55,468 nt of DNA from Candidatus Eisenbacteria bacterium. Lineage in GTDB: Bacteria > Desulfobacterota > Binatia > DP-6. Under the pieces are notes generated by a model. That model made no database searches. It worked only from the letters and a program-made list of their open reading frames with translations, and had not been told where the DNA came from. Numbering within the stretch: position 1 is the first letter of the stretch; every line of letters begins with the position of its first letter. The stretch is taken from positions 1-55,468 of the forward strand of contig DATJZY010000010.1 of NCBI GenBank assembly GCA_035577985.1, in the 5' to 3' direction. Shown here in pieces: positions 25,993-33,835 of this stretch. Both the position numbers and the translations under genes were made by a program.

Positions 25993-26022
25993 AGGGTAGG
26001 GCCGGGGCGGTGATCCGTCCAA
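25993..26022 (-). promoter_or_regulatory. candidate promoter of the peroxiredoxin-dps operon
   Basis: On the minus strand, TTGGAC (26022-26017) and TACCCT (25998-25993) are separated by 18 bp, a weak sigma-70-like pair. The predicted start of transcription near 25986 puts the OxyR-type site at about -65, where OxyR normally activates. The hexamers are poor matches, as expected of an activator-dependent promoter. Confidence 0.4.
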
Positions 26023-26041
26023 GACAAAGTTTCGATCGGTG

Positions 26042-26060
26042 TGATAGGTGGATCCTATCA
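26042..26060. promoter_or_regulatory. OxyR-type operator
   Basis: TGATAGG-N5-CCTATCA is a perfect dyad. Inside it, ATAG-N7-CTAT (26044-26058) is the half-site unit of the known OxyR consensus. The right end touches the oxyR start codon (26060-26062), implying self-repression as well as activation of the divergent peroxiredoxin gene. The second half-site expected 7 bp away is only weakly recognisable (CGAT). Confidence 0.7.
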
Positions 26061-26992
26061 TGCGCTGGTCCCCGCATCCCTGCACCCTCCGCCAGCTCCA
26101 GTACGTCGCCGCCATCGCCGAGACGCGCAGCTTCCGGCGGGCCGCCGACCTGTGCGCCGTCTCGCAGCCGTCGCTCTCCGCGCAAGTGGCACAGCTCGAG
26201 CGCGCGCTCGGCGTGACGCTGTTCGAGCGCACCAAGCGCCGCGTGCTGCCGACGCGCGCCGGCGAGGAGCTGCTCTCCCGCGCGCGCGACGTCCTGCGCG
26301 AAGCCGACGACCTGGTCGAAGCCGCGACGCGCCTCACCGATCCGTTCGCGGGCACGCTGCGCCTCGGCGTGATCCCGACCATCTCACCCTACCTCGTGCC
26401 CGAGATCGCGCCCGTGCTCCGCACCCGCTACCCGCGGCTGCGCCTCCAGTGGACCGAGGACAAGACGGCCGTGCTGGCGGCGAAGCTGCGCGCCGGCGAT
26501 CTCGACGCCGCGCTGGTCGCGCTCGAGGCCGACCTCGGCGACGTGGAGCACGAGGTCGTCGGGCGTGATGCGTTCGTGCTGGCGACGCCGCTCGGCCACC
26601 GGCTCGGGGTGAAGATGACGCCGGCCACGCCGAAGGACCTCGACGGCGAGAGCGTGCTCCTGCTCGACGACGGACACTGCTTCCGCGACCAGGCGCTCGC
26701 CTGGTGCACGCGTGCGCACGCCGAGGAGCTCGACTACCGGGCGACGAGCCTCGCGACCCTCACGCAGATGGTCGCGAGCGGCGCCGGCGTGACGGTGCTG
26801 CCGGAGCTGGCCGTTCCGATGGAGAACCGGCGCGGCACGCTGCGCGTGCGGCCGTTCGCCAAGCCGACGCCGGGACGGACGATCGCGCTCGTCTGGCGGC
26901 CCGGGACGCCGCTCGCCAAAGCGCTGCGCGCGATCGCGGGCACGATGCGCGACGTCTACACGCGCCTGGAGAAGACGGTGCGACGGCGGTGA
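26060..26992 (+). CDS. oxyR: LysR-family peroxide sensor OxyR
   Basis: A 310-residue LysR-type regulator. The N-terminal helix-turn-helix (L-R-Q-L-Q-Y-V-A-A-I-A...F-R-R-A-A-D-L-C-A-V-S-Q-P-S-L-S) is typical, and the redox pair is intact: Cys207 and Cys216 in G-H-C-F-R-D-Q-A-L-A-W-C, with the same 9-residue spacing as E. coli Cys199/Cys208, which form the activating disulphide. The ATG at 26060 sits against the operator. The divergent peroxiredoxin-dps operon is the obvious target. Confidence 0.95.
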   Translation: MRWSPHPCTLRQLQYVAAIAETRSFRRAADLCAVSQPSLSAQVAQLERALGVTLFERTKRRVLPTRAGEELLSRARDVLREADDLVEAATRLTDPFAGTLRLGVIPTISPYLVPEIAPVLRTRYPRLRLQWTEDKTAVLAAKLRAGDLDAALVALEADLGDVEHEVVGRDAFVLATPLGHRLGVKMTPATPKDLDGESVLLLDDGHCFRDQALAWCTRAHAEELDYRATSLATLTQMVASGAGVTVLPELAVPMENRRGTLRVRPFAKPTPGRTIALVWRPGTPLAKALRAIAGTMRDVYTRLEKTVRRR

Positions 26993-27004
26993 GGGGGGTC
27001 GGGC

Positions 27005-27142
27005 TCAGCGGCCGCGGCGCTGGCGGATGTCGTGCAGCTCGTCCTCGAGCTCGCGCGTGCGCCGCTCGATCGAGCGCACGTACGCGATGATGCCGATCCA
27101 CACGGCCGCGTAGGCCGCGAACAGATAGCCGAGATTCGTCAC
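27005..27142 (-). CDS. ccmD: heme exporter small subunit CcmD
   Basis: A 45-residue protein with one N-terminal membrane helix (G-Y-L-F-A-A-Y-A-A-V-W-I-G-I-I-A-Y-V) and a charged, helical cytoplasmic tail rich in Arg and Glu, as in CcmD, which links CcmC and CcmE and helps release holo-CcmE from CcmABC. The GTG start overlaps the ccmC stop by 4 bp. Position, size and topology support it more than sequence identity. Confidence 0.85.
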   Translation of the reverse strand: MTNLGYLFAAYAAVWIGIIAYVRSIERRTRELEDELHDIRQRRGR

Positions 27143-27825
27143 ACCCCGCCCCCTTCCTCCACCTCACGCCTCAGCACAGCCACCTCCGCCGCGAGCCGCT
27201 CCGTGCGAACCCGGAGCGCCACCAGCCATCCCCCCACAAGTAGCATCGTGACCGATGCCACGTACAGCGTCGTCCGCATCATGGGATCGACCAGGCCCGA
27301 TCCCCCGCCCTGCTTCTGGGTCAGCACCGAGGGATGGATGCCCTCCAGGAGCCGCACGGCATAGTGGATCACGGGGATGTCGATCACCCCGACGATCCCG
27401 AGGACCGCGGCGTACCGGGCCACCGCCTCGCCCTCGCCGCCGAACGCCCGCAGCATCAGGTAGGCCACGTAGATCGCCCACAGGATGACGGTCATGGTGA
27501 GACGCGGGTCCCAGGTCCACCAGACCCCCCAGATCGGACGCGCCCAGATGGGCCCCGTCACGAGCACGAGGGTGCAGAAGAGGACGCCCACCTCGGCCGC
27601 GGCCACCGCCAGATGGTCCGCCCCCGGCCATCCCTTCCACAGGTAGACCGCGCTCGCCCCGGCGACCGTGAAGAACCCGGCGAACGCGACCCACGCGCAG
27701 GGCACGTGGAAGTAGAAGATGCGCTGGACGATGCCCATCTCCGCTTCGGTCGGGACGACGCAGAAGATGAGATAGAGCGTCACGAGCATGGCGGCGCTGG
27801 CCGCCCATCCGAGGACACCCCGCAT
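27139..27825 (-). CDS. ccmC: heme exporter/heme handling protein CcmC
   Basis: A 228-residue inner-membrane protein with six hydrophobic helices. The tryptophan-rich heme-handling motif reads W-G-V-W-W-T-W-D-P-R-L near residue 100, flanked by the conserved histidines in F-Y-F-H-V-P near residue 40 and V-I-H-Y-A near residue 153. CcmC loads heme onto CcmE on the periplasmic side. A Glu-rich C-terminal tail extends into the cytoplasm. It lies 9 bp after ccmB and overlaps ccmD. Confidence 0.95.
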   Translation of the reverse strand: MRGVLGWAASAAMLVTLYLIFCVVPTEAEMGIVQRIFYFHVPCAWVAFAGFFTVAGASAVYLWKGWPGADHLAVAAAEVGVLFCTLVLVTGPIWARPIWGVWWTWDPRLTMTVILWAIYVAYLMLRAFGGEGEAVARYAAVLGIVGVIDIPVIHYAVRLLEGIHPSVLTQKQGGGSGLVDPMMRTTLYVASVTMLLVGGWLVALRVRTERLAAEVAVLRREVEEGGGV

Positions 27826-27834
27826 CGTCAGCCC

Positions 27835-28500
27835 CTAGTCGCGCACAACATACGTGAAGAGGAGCCACCCGGCCACCGTGAAGATGACGTCGAAGGCGCC
27901 CAGCACGGCGAGCGCGTCGCCGGCCCGCGCGAGCCCGCCGGCGAGGACCGCCTGGGTCGCCTTCACGCCCGCGATGAGCACCGGCAGCACGAGGGGCAGC
28001 AGCAGCAGCGGCAGGAGCACCTCGCGCGCGCGCGTGCGGACGGCGATCGCGGTGAAGAGGGTCGCTCCGGCCGCGAAGCCGAGGTTTCCGAGCGTCAGGA
28101 CGACGAGCAGGCCGGGCAGCACCGGAAGGAAGTCGACGTGCAGGAGGAGGCCCACCATCGGGACGACGATCACCTGCATGGCGCCGAGCAGCACCATGTT
28201 CGCGGCGAGCTTGCCGGCGAAGATCGCCGCGGGATCGATCGGCGCCAGGAGGAGGCCGGCGAGACAGTCCTGCTCGCGCTCGAGGAGGAAGCTGCGTTGT
28301 ACGCCGAGGAGGCCGGTGAAGACGAACGTCGCCCACAGCACGCTGGGAGCCAGCAGCGGCGCCTGGTCCGGCGTGGGATCGTGCGCGATCGTGAACACGA
28401 CGAGGAGCAGGATGCCGAGCGCGACCAGCCCCGACACGCTCTCGCGCGTCCGCCACTCGATGCGGAGGTCCTTGCGGAGGATCGCGACCGCGGCGCGCAC
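27835..28500 (-). CDS. ccmB: heme ABC exporter permease CcmB
   Basis: A 221-residue membrane protein with six helices, matching CcmB: an N-terminal K-D-L-R-I-E-W-R-T-R-E segment, F-T-G-L-L-G-V-Q-R-S-F-L-L-E-R-E and L-x-L-A-P-I-D. With CcmA and CcmC it forms the ATP-driven machine that frees heme-loaded CcmE. The GTG start lies 1 bp after the ccmA stop, so translation is coupled. Confidence 0.94.
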   Translation of the reverse strand: MRAAVAILRKDLRIEWRTRESVSGLVALGILLLVVFTIAHDPTPDQAPLLAPSVLWATFVFTGLLGVQRSFLLEREQDCLAGLLLAPIDPAAIFAGKLAANMVLLGAMQVIVVPMVGLLLHVDFLPVLPGLLVVLTLGNLGFAAGATLFTAIAVRTRAREVLLPLLLLPLVLPVLIAGVKATQAVLAGGLARAGDALAVLGAFDVIFTVAGWLLFTYVVRD

Positions 28501-28501
28501 C

Positions 28502-29224
28502 TCAGGCCCTCCGCACCGTCGCGATGAGCGCGTCGAAACGGGCGGCGATCGCGACCCCGGCGCCGGCTCCGCCGTCCCCGCTCCAGTCGATCCGGCCGCG
28601 GTGGAGGATCGCGACCCGCGTCGCGAGCGCGGAGGCGCGCGGGACGTCGTGGGTCGAAAGTACGATGGCGTGGCCCGCCGCCCGCAGCTCGCGCAAGAGG
28701 CCCTCGAGGCCCGCCGTCGCCTGCGGATCGAGCCCGTTGAACGGCTCGTCGAGCAGCAGCAGCTCGGGGCGGTGCAGGAGCGCCCGCGCGAGCGCCAGGC
28801 GCTGCGTCATGCCGCGCGAGAACGTCCGTATCGGCCGCCGTGCGGCGTGGTCCAGCCCCGCCCATTCGACCAGCTCGGCGACGCGAGCCGCCGCCCCCGC
28901 GATGCCGTAGAGATCGGCGTAGAAACCGAGGTTCTCGGCTGCGGTGAGATCGCCGTAGCACGCGCTCTCGTGGCCCACGTAGCCGATGCGCGCGAGGGCG
29001 CGCTCCGGACGGCTCGCGGCATCGTCGCCGAAGAGCAGCAGGCGGCCCCCGCTCGGGCGAAGCAGCGTGGCGAGGACGCGCAGGAGCGTCGTCTTGCCGG
29101 CCCCGTTGGCGCCCAGCAGCGCCACGCACTCGCCGCCCTCGACGACGAGGTCGACGCCCGCGAGCACGGTCACACCCGCGAACGTACGCCGCAGCCCCTC
29201 GGCGACGACGGGAGTCGGCGGCAT
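28502..29224 (-). CDS. ccmA: heme exporter ATP-binding protein CcmA
   Basis: A 240-residue ABC ATPase. Walker A G-A-N-G-A-G-K-T-T near residue 38, signature F-S-R-G-M-T-Q-R near 138, Walker B L-L-L-L-D-E-P-F-N-G-L-D near 158 and the switch histidine in L-S-T-H-D. The F-S-R-G-M-T-Q-R form and the position directly before ccmB identify CcmA. It hydrolyses ATP to release holo-CcmE from CcmC. Confidence 0.93.
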   Translation of the reverse strand: MPPTPVVAEGLRRTFAGVTVLAGVDLVVEGGECVALLGANGAGKTTLLRVLATLLRPSGGRLLLFGDDAASRPERALARIGYVGHESACYGDLTAAENLGFYADLYGIAGAAARVAELVEWAGLDHAARRPIRTFSRGMTQRLALARALLHRPELLLLDEPFNGLDPQATAGLEGLLRELRAAGHAIVLSTHDVPRASALATRVAILHRGRIDWSGDGGAGAGVAIAARFDALIATVRRA

Positions 29225-29230
29225 CGAGGC

Positions 29231-29551
29231 CTAGCGTACCACGGCGCCGGCGGGCATCGGAGCGTCGGGCCGAACGACGGCGAGCTTCCCATCCCCCGAG
29301 GCCGCGAGGAGCATGCCCTGGCTCTCGACGCCGCGGAGCTTGGCGGGCTCGAGGTTCGCCACCACCACCACCTGCGTGCCGACGAGCGCCGCCGGGTCGT
29401 AGTGGGCGCGGATGCCCGCCACGATCTGGCGCTGCTCGGTGCCGAGGTCGACCCGGAGGACGAGCAGCCGGTCGGCGTTCGGGTGCGGCTCGGCGGCCGT
29501 CACCGTCGCCACGCGCAGCTCGACGCCCTGGAACTGCTCGATCGTGATCAT
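29231..29551 (-). CDS. tRNA-binding-domain protein (MetRS beta / CsaA-like)
   Basis: A 106-residue stand-alone OB-fold tRNA_bind domain: F-x-x-V-E-L-R-V-A-T-V near the start, H-P-N-A-D-R-L-L-V-L-R-V-D-L-G, the I-V-A-G-I segment, V-V-V-V-A-N-L-E-P-A-K-L-R-G-V-E-S-Q-G-M-L-L-A-A. It matches the C-terminal dimerisation/tRNA domain of methionyl-tRNA synthetase or the chaperone-like CsaA/Trbp111 proteins. It sits inside the ccm operon, overlapping the upstream gene by 4 bp (ATGA) and followed 6 bp later by ccmA, so it is co-translated with cytochrome maturation genes. The reason is not clear. Confidence 0.85.
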   Translation of the reverse strand: MITIEQFQGVELRVATVTAAEPHPNADRLLVLRVDLGTEQRQIVAGIRAHYDPAALVGTQVVVVANLEPAKLRGVESQGMLLAASGDGKLAVVRPDAPMPAGAVVR

Positions 29552-29844
29552 CGCCGGCCTCCTCGTTCGAGCGCCGCCATGGCTTCGAGCGCCTGACCCT
29601 CGAAGCGGGCGCGCATGCGATCGAAGTCCTCCTGCGACAGCTTGCCCATCTGGTGATCGAGCTCGGTCTCCTTGATGGCCGCGATCGCCTGGCGCTTCTG
29701 GCGCTCCCACCGCTCGCGCTCGGAGGGCGCGGCCGGATCGACCGTCAGCTCGGGCGCGCCGAAGAGGGGCGCCGCGACGAACACGGCCACCACGACGACG
29801 AGCGCGAGCCCGACGAAGAAGATCGCGATCGTGACCGGCGTCAT
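29548..29844 (-). CDS. short CcmI-like membrane protein
   Basis: A 98-residue protein: one N-terminal membrane helix (residues 5-28), then a charged helical region ending in Q-M-G-K-L-S-Q-E-D-F-D-R-M-R-A-R-F-E. This resembles the N-terminal part of CcmI (CycH), where a helix is followed by a short coiled segment, but the C-terminal TPR domain that grips apocytochromes is absent. It overlaps ccmH by 4 bp. It may be a minimal CcmI or a separate small subunit of the heme-lyase complex. Confidence 0.7.
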   Translation of the reverse strand: MTPVTIAIFFVGLALVVVVAVFVAAPLFGAPELTVDPAAPSERERWERQKRQAIAAIKETELDHQMGKLSQEDFDRMRARFEGQALEAMAALERGGRR

Positions 29845-30314
29845 GACTCGCGGTCGAGCTCCGCGAGCTCGCGCGCGAGCTGTGCGCGGAGCGGATCGGT
29901 CGACGGCGGCCCGGCGGCGGGCGGGGGCAGCGCCGCCGCGGTCGCCACGGCGCGCCGGCGCACGACGATCGTGAGGATCGTCCCCGCGACGAGGAGCGCC
30001 GCGAAGGGCGTCACCCAGGCGAACCAGTTGAAGCCCTGCATGGTCGGCGACGAGAGGACCTTCTCGCCCATGCGCTGCGTGAAGGCCGCGAGGATCTGCT
30101 CCTTCGTCTCGTTGCGGGCGAGGCGCTCGGCGATCTCCTTCTTCATCGGCTCGCCCGAGCCGCACTGGATGTGGTTGCAGGAGTGGACCGTGAGCCCGCA
30201 CCCGCACTGACAGGTGAGCGACTCCTCGATCTCCTGCTGGGTCGGGGCGGCCAGGACCGGCGCCGCGCCCAGGAGGAGGAAGAGGAGGACGAGCCGCATC
30301 GCCGGCCGCGTCAC
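29841..30314 (-). CDS. ccmH: cytochrome c maturation thiol protein CcmH
   Basis: A 157-residue protein with a signal peptide, the redox motif L-T-C-Q-C-G-C-G near residue 33 (family LRCxxC; here an extra Cys and a Thr), further Cys in H-S-C-N-H-I-Q-C-G, a helical middle and one membrane helix near residue 95, then a Pro-rich tail. CcmH reduces the CxxCH of apocytochromes. The GTG at 30314 overlaps the ccmF stop by 4 bp; an ATG at 30299 is an alternative. Extra cysteines around the motif are a feature of deltaproteobacterial-type CcmH. Confidence 0.88.
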   Translation of the reverse strand: MTRPAMRLVLLFLLLGAAPVLAAPTQQEIEESLTCQCGCGLTVHSCNHIQCGSGEPMKKEIAERLARNETKEQILAAFTQRMGEKVLSSPTMQGFNWFAWVTPFAALLVAGTILTIVVRRRAVATAAALPPPAAGPPSTDPLRAQLARELAELDRES

Positions 30315-32293
30315 TCGGCGGGCACCGCGCCGGGCACCGCGACCTCGGCGCGGCGCTCCGCGGCCGTCGGCCAGACAGCGATCGCCGTGCCCATCGCGAG
30401 GACGAGCCCGCCGATCCAGATCCACACCACCAGCGGGTTCACGTAGGCGAGGATCGTCGCGAGCTTCGTCTGCGGATCGTACGAGCCGAGCACGAGGTAG
30501 AGGTCCTCGCGCAGGGTCGAGCGGTTCGCGACTTCCGTGGTCGGCTGCTTCGGCTTCTTGTAGAAGCGCTTCTCGGGCTTGAGCGTGTCGATCTGCACGC
30601 CATCCCGGAAGACGCTCATGACGGCGGCGCTCGACGCCATGTGGCCGTCTTCGTGGTTCTCGATCCGCTCGAAGCGGAGCGTGTAGCGGCCGGCGGTCAT
30701 CTCCTGCCCTGCGGCGAGGGTCTGCTGCGCCTCGACGCGGAACATGCTCGACGACGCGATGCCGACGAACATCATCACGATGCCGACGTGGATCACGTAG
30801 CCGCCGTAGCGCCGGCGGTTCTTGCCCACCACGCGCGCGAGCGCCCGCGGCGCGCTCTCGGTGAGCAGCGCTTGCCGGGCTCGCATACCGCGCCAGAACT
30901 CCTGCACGATCGTGCCCATCACGAAGACGCCGATCGCGAAGGTCGCGTACGCGTAGCCGAAGGGCACTCCGACGAGCGGCAGCACGACCGCGGCGGCGAG
31001 CCCGGAGCCCACCGGAAACGCAAACGCACGCCAGAGGTTCTTCGGCGTCGCACGGCGCCAGGCGATCACGGGGCCGACGCCCATGAGGAAGAGGAGCGCC
31101 ACCCCGAGCGGCGCGTTCACGCGGTTGAAGAACGGCGGCCCGACCGTGATCTTCACGCCCCGCACCCATTCGGAGAGGACGGGGAAGACGGTCCCCCAGA
31201 AGACCGCGAACGCGATCCCGACCAGGATGAGGTTGTTGAACAGGAACGCCGCCTCGCGCGACAGGAACGACTCGATCGTCCCCGTGGTGCGGAGCTCCGG
31301 CAGCCGGTAGGCGACGAGCCCGCCCGCGACCAGGAGCACGAGGATGAGGAAGCCGATGAAGAACGGCCCCAGGCCGGACTGCGTGAACGAGTGCACGGAC
31401 GAGATGACGCCGCTGCGGGTGAGGAACGTCCCGAAGATCGTCAGCGTGAACGTCAGCAGGACGAGGACCATGTTCCAGACCCGGAGCATGTCCTTCTTCT
31501 CCTGGATCATGACCGAGTGCAGGTACGCGGTGGAGACGAGCCACGGCATGAACGCCGCGTTCTCGACCGGGTCCCACGCCCAGTAGCCGCCCCAACCGAG
31601 CACCTCGTAGGCCCACATGGCGCCGAAGAGGTTGCCGAGCGACAGGAAGAACCACGAGAAGAGGGCCCACCGGCGCGTCGAGCGGATCCACTGGTCGCCG
31701 AGCCGTCCGGTCGCGAGCGCGGCCATGCCGAACGCGAAGGGCACCGACGCGGAGACGTAGCCCGTGTAGAGCGACGGCGGGTGGATCATCATCCAGTAGT
31801 TCTGGAGCAGCGGGTTCAGGTCCGCGCCCTCCATCGCGGGCACCGGCAGGCGCTCGAACGGATCGGTGATGAAGGTGACGAGCCCGAGGAAGAACACCGC
31901 GACGATCATGAGCGTCGCCGTCACGTAGGGCATCAGCTCGCGGTTCCGCTCGCGGTTCTGCCACTGCACGATGGTCGTGAAGAGCGTCAGCATGAACGCC
32001 CAGAACAGGAGCGAGCCCTTCTGCCCGCCCCACAGCGCGGCCACCGTGTAGTTGGTCGGCAGCGTGCTCGACGAGTAGGCGGCCACGTACTCGAGCGAGA
32101 AGTCATGGGTGAGGAGCGCCTGCAGGAGGATGCCCGCGGCGAGCACGACCAGGGCGAAGGTGGCATAGGCGGCATGCTCGCCGGCCCGCACGAAGTCGCG
32201 GCGGCGGCGAAGCGCGCCCGTGAGCGAGGCTCCGACCGAGAACGCGGCGCACAGGAGCGCGAGGCAAATGGCGAGGCGACCGATCTCCGGCAT
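30311..32293 (-). CDS. ccmF: heme lyase CcmF
   Basis: A 660-residue inner-membrane protein with about 15 hydrophobic segments. It attaches heme from CcmE to apocytochrome c. The W-G-G-Y-W-A-W-D-P-V-E-N motif lies near residue 220, with the family-typical W-G-G-Q-K-G-S-L-L-F-W near 87 and conserved His residues (M-M-I-H-P-P, and H-V-G-I-V-M-M-F-V-G in the C-terminal part). A large periplasmic domain precedes the last helix. It lies between ccmE (1 bp gap) and ccmH (4-bp overlap). Confidence 0.96.
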   Translation of the reverse strand: MPEIGRLAICLALLCAAFSVGASLTGALRRRRDFVRAGEHAAYATFALVVLAAGILLQALLTHDFSLEYVAAYSSSTLPTNYTVAALWGGQKGSLLFWAFMLTLFTTIVQWQNRERNRELMPYVTATLMIVAVFFLGLVTFITDPFERLPVPAMEGADLNPLLQNYWMMIHPPSLYTGYVSASVPFAFGMAALATGRLGDQWIRSTRRWALFSWFFLSLGNLFGAMWAYEVLGWGGYWAWDPVENAAFMPWLVSTAYLHSVMIQEKKDMLRVWNMVLVLLTFTLTIFGTFLTRSGVISSVHSFTQSGLGPFFIGFLILVLLVAGGLVAYRLPELRTTGTIESFLSREAAFLFNNLILVGIAFAVFWGTVFPVLSEWVRGVKITVGPPFFNRVNAPLGVALLFLMGVGPVIAWRRATPKNLWRAFAFPVGSGLAAAVVLPLVGVPFGYAYATFAIGVFVMGTIVQEFWRGMRARQALLTESAPRALARVVGKNRRRYGGYVIHVGIVMMFVGIASSSMFRVEAQQTLAAGQEMTAGRYTLRFERIENHEDGHMASSAAVMSVFRDGVQIDTLKPEKRFYKKPKQPTTEVANRSTLREDLYLVLGSYDPQTKLATILAYVNPLVVWIWIGGLVLAMGTAIAVWPTAAERRAEVAVPGAVPAE

Positions 32294-32294
32294 G

Positions 32295-32726
32295 TCAGGC
32301 CCCCGGGGGCTGCCCGTCCTTGTTGGCTTCGTACTTCGACGGGCAGCTCGTCATGATCTGCTTGGCGCGCAGCCCCGGCACCTCGTACCGGCCCTCGACG
32401 ACGACCTCGCGACCTTCGGCGAACATGTCGGGCAGGATGCCGTTGTAGGCGACCGGGATGGGGCTCGAGCCGTCCTTGCGGGCGAGCTCGAAGGCGAGCG
32501 CGTTCGTGGTCGCATCCCACTTGATGCTGCCGCTGCGGACCCAGCCCTTCACGCGGAGATCTTCCCCGGCGTGCGCCGTGCGCCGTGCGAGGAACTCGTC
32601 CATCTCGAAGTAGTAGATCGAGGTGGTCTTGATGCCGGCGTAGACGAGGTAGGAGACTGCCGCGGCGATCAGCACGGCACCGACGATGAATCGGCGTTGG
32701 TTCAACATCGCAGTCGAAGGAGCCAT
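32295..32726 (-). CDS. ccmE: periplasmic heme chaperone CcmE, Cys-type variant
   Basis: A 143-residue, membrane-anchored OB-fold protein that holds heme covalently before handing it to CcmF. The anchor is residues 13-30. The barrel strands (V-K-G-W-V, I-K-W-D, L-A-F-E-L, V-A-Y-N-G-I-L-P-D-M-F-A-E-G-R-E-V-V-V-E-G) are typical. The usual heme-binding H-x-x-x-Y is replaced by C-P-S-K-Y (Cys128, Tyr132), the CxxxY form known from Desulfovibrio and some archaea. The short tail after it is Pro/Gly-rich. Start ATG 32726; a second ATG at 32708 is possible. Confidence 0.92.
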   Translation of the reverse strand: MAPSTAMLNQRRFIVGAVLIAAAVSYLVYAGIKTTSIYYFEMDEFLARRTAHAGEDLRVKGWVRSGSIKWDATTNALAFELARKDGSSPIPVAYNGILPDMFAEGREVVVEGRYEVPGLRAKQIMTSCPSKYEANKDGQPPGA

Positions 32727-32758
32727 TCCACCCTAGGGAAGGGCCCTCCGATTGGCAA

Positions 32759-33571
32759 CTACTCGTCGTCCGCGTCGCCGTCGGCCGCGCCGCCCCGGGG
32801 CGGCCCCATCGCAACGCCGCGCTTGGCCTCGCGAATGAACGCCAGCAGCTCGTCGACGTCGGGCGAGCGGCACTCGGCCTCGACCCGGGCCATCGCCTCG
32901 CGGAGATTCGTACGCACGCGGAAGAGAATGCGGAAGGCGTTCGCGAGCGCACGCACGCGTGCGGCGTCGAACCCCGCGCGACGGAGCCCGACCCGATTGA
33001 TGCCGCGCACGGTGTGCGTGCCGTCCATGATCGAGAAGGGCGGCACGTCGCGGCTCGTCCGCGAGAGGCCGCGCAGGATCGCGAGGCGTCCGATGCGGGT
33101 GTACTGGTGCACGACGCAGTTGCCGGAAACGAACGCTTGATCGCCGACGCTGGCATGGCCGGCGACGAGCGCGCCGCTCGCGATGACGGTCTGGTTCCCG
33201 ATCGTGCAGTTGTGGGCCACGTGCGACCGGGTCATGAAGTAGTTGTCGTCGCCGACGACCGTCCAGGTGTCGGGAGCCGTCGCCCGCTGGATCTCGGCGT
33301 GCTCGCGGATGACGTTGCGATCCCCGATCCGGAGGCCCGTCGGGGCGCCGGCGTACTTCACGTCCTGAGGCTCGTGCCCGATCACCGCCCCCGGGTGGAT
33401 CACGTTGTCGGCGCCGATCTCGGTGCGGGGGCCGGTGAGGAACGCATGCGCCATGACCCGCGTTCGGGACCCCACCCGAACGGGGGAGTCGACTACGACG
33501 AAAGGGCCGATGTCGGCGGTGGGGTCGATGCTCGCGCGCGGATCGACGACGGCGGTCGGGTGGATCGGCAC
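32759..33571 (-). CDS. lpxA: UDP-N-acetylglucosamine acyltransferase
   Basis: First step of lipid A synthesis: moves a 3-hydroxyacyl chain from acyl-carrier protein to UDP-GlcNAc in the cytoplasm. The 270 residues show hexapeptide repeats of a left-handed beta helix from the start (I-H-P-T-A-V-V-D-P), G-H-E-P-Q-D-V-K-Y-A-G, the catalytic His in S-H-V-A-H-N, and a helical C-terminal domain. An acidic tail of about 10 residues (D-G-D-A-D-D-E) is extra. The GTG start follows the yacG stop by 1 bp. It implies an LPS-bearing outer membrane. lpxD, fabZ and lpxB are not alongside, which is unusual. Confidence 0.93.
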   Translation of the reverse strand: MPIHPTAVVDPRASIDPTADIGPFVVVDSPVRVGSRTRVMAHAFLTGPRTEIGADNVIHPGAVIGHEPQDVKYAGAPTGLRIGDRNVIREHAEIQRATAPDTWTVVGDDNYFMTRSHVAHNCTIGNQTVIASGALVAGHASVGDQAFVSGNCVVHQYTRIGRLAILRGLSRTSRDVPPFSIMDGTHTVRGINRVGLRRAGFDAARVRALANAFRILFRVRTNLREAMARVEAECRSPDVDELLAFIREAKRGVAMGPPRGGAADGDADDE

Positions 33572-33572
33572 G

Positions 33573-33752
33573 TCAGGACGGCTCGTCGTCGGCCGGGTCG
33601 CGAGCGGACAGGGGCTCGCCGGCGATGCGGTAGCGGTCCGAGATCCACGCCGACAGATCGAGGAGACGGCACCGCTCGGAACAGAAAGGTCGGTGTGGTT
33701 CTTCCTTTGACACGATCTCTCTGCGGCAGATCGGGCAGCGGCGGGGTTGCAC
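33573..33752 (-). CDS. yacG: zinc-binding DNA gyrase inhibitor YacG
   Basis: A 59-residue protein with four zinc-ligand cysteines (C-P-I-C near residue 6 and F-C-S-E-R-C-R-L-L-D-L near residue 24), then the W-I-S-D-R-Y-R-I segment typical of YacG, which binds GyrB and inhibits gyrase. The GTG at 33752 is the only sensible start; a GGAGGT lies 12 nt upstream, further away than usual. It is the first gene of the lpxA-ccm operon and diverges from the unknown gene at 33836. Confidence 0.88.
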   Translation of the reverse strand: MQPRRCPICRREIVSKEEPHRPFCSERCRLLDLSAWISDRYRIAGEPLSARDPADDEPS

Positions 33753-33835
33753 TTCGGAAAGTCTACCTCCCGCGCCGCGCGCCTGCCAAACCGGATTGAC
33801 AGCGCGTCCGTTCGCGGAGCACCGTACGCCGGAAC

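Noticed and set aside
33796..33824. TTGACA as a complete sigma-70 promoter for the first unknown paralogue
   Set aside because: The -35 hexamer is perfect but no -10-like hexamer stands at 16-18 bp, so a full promoter cannot be claimed.
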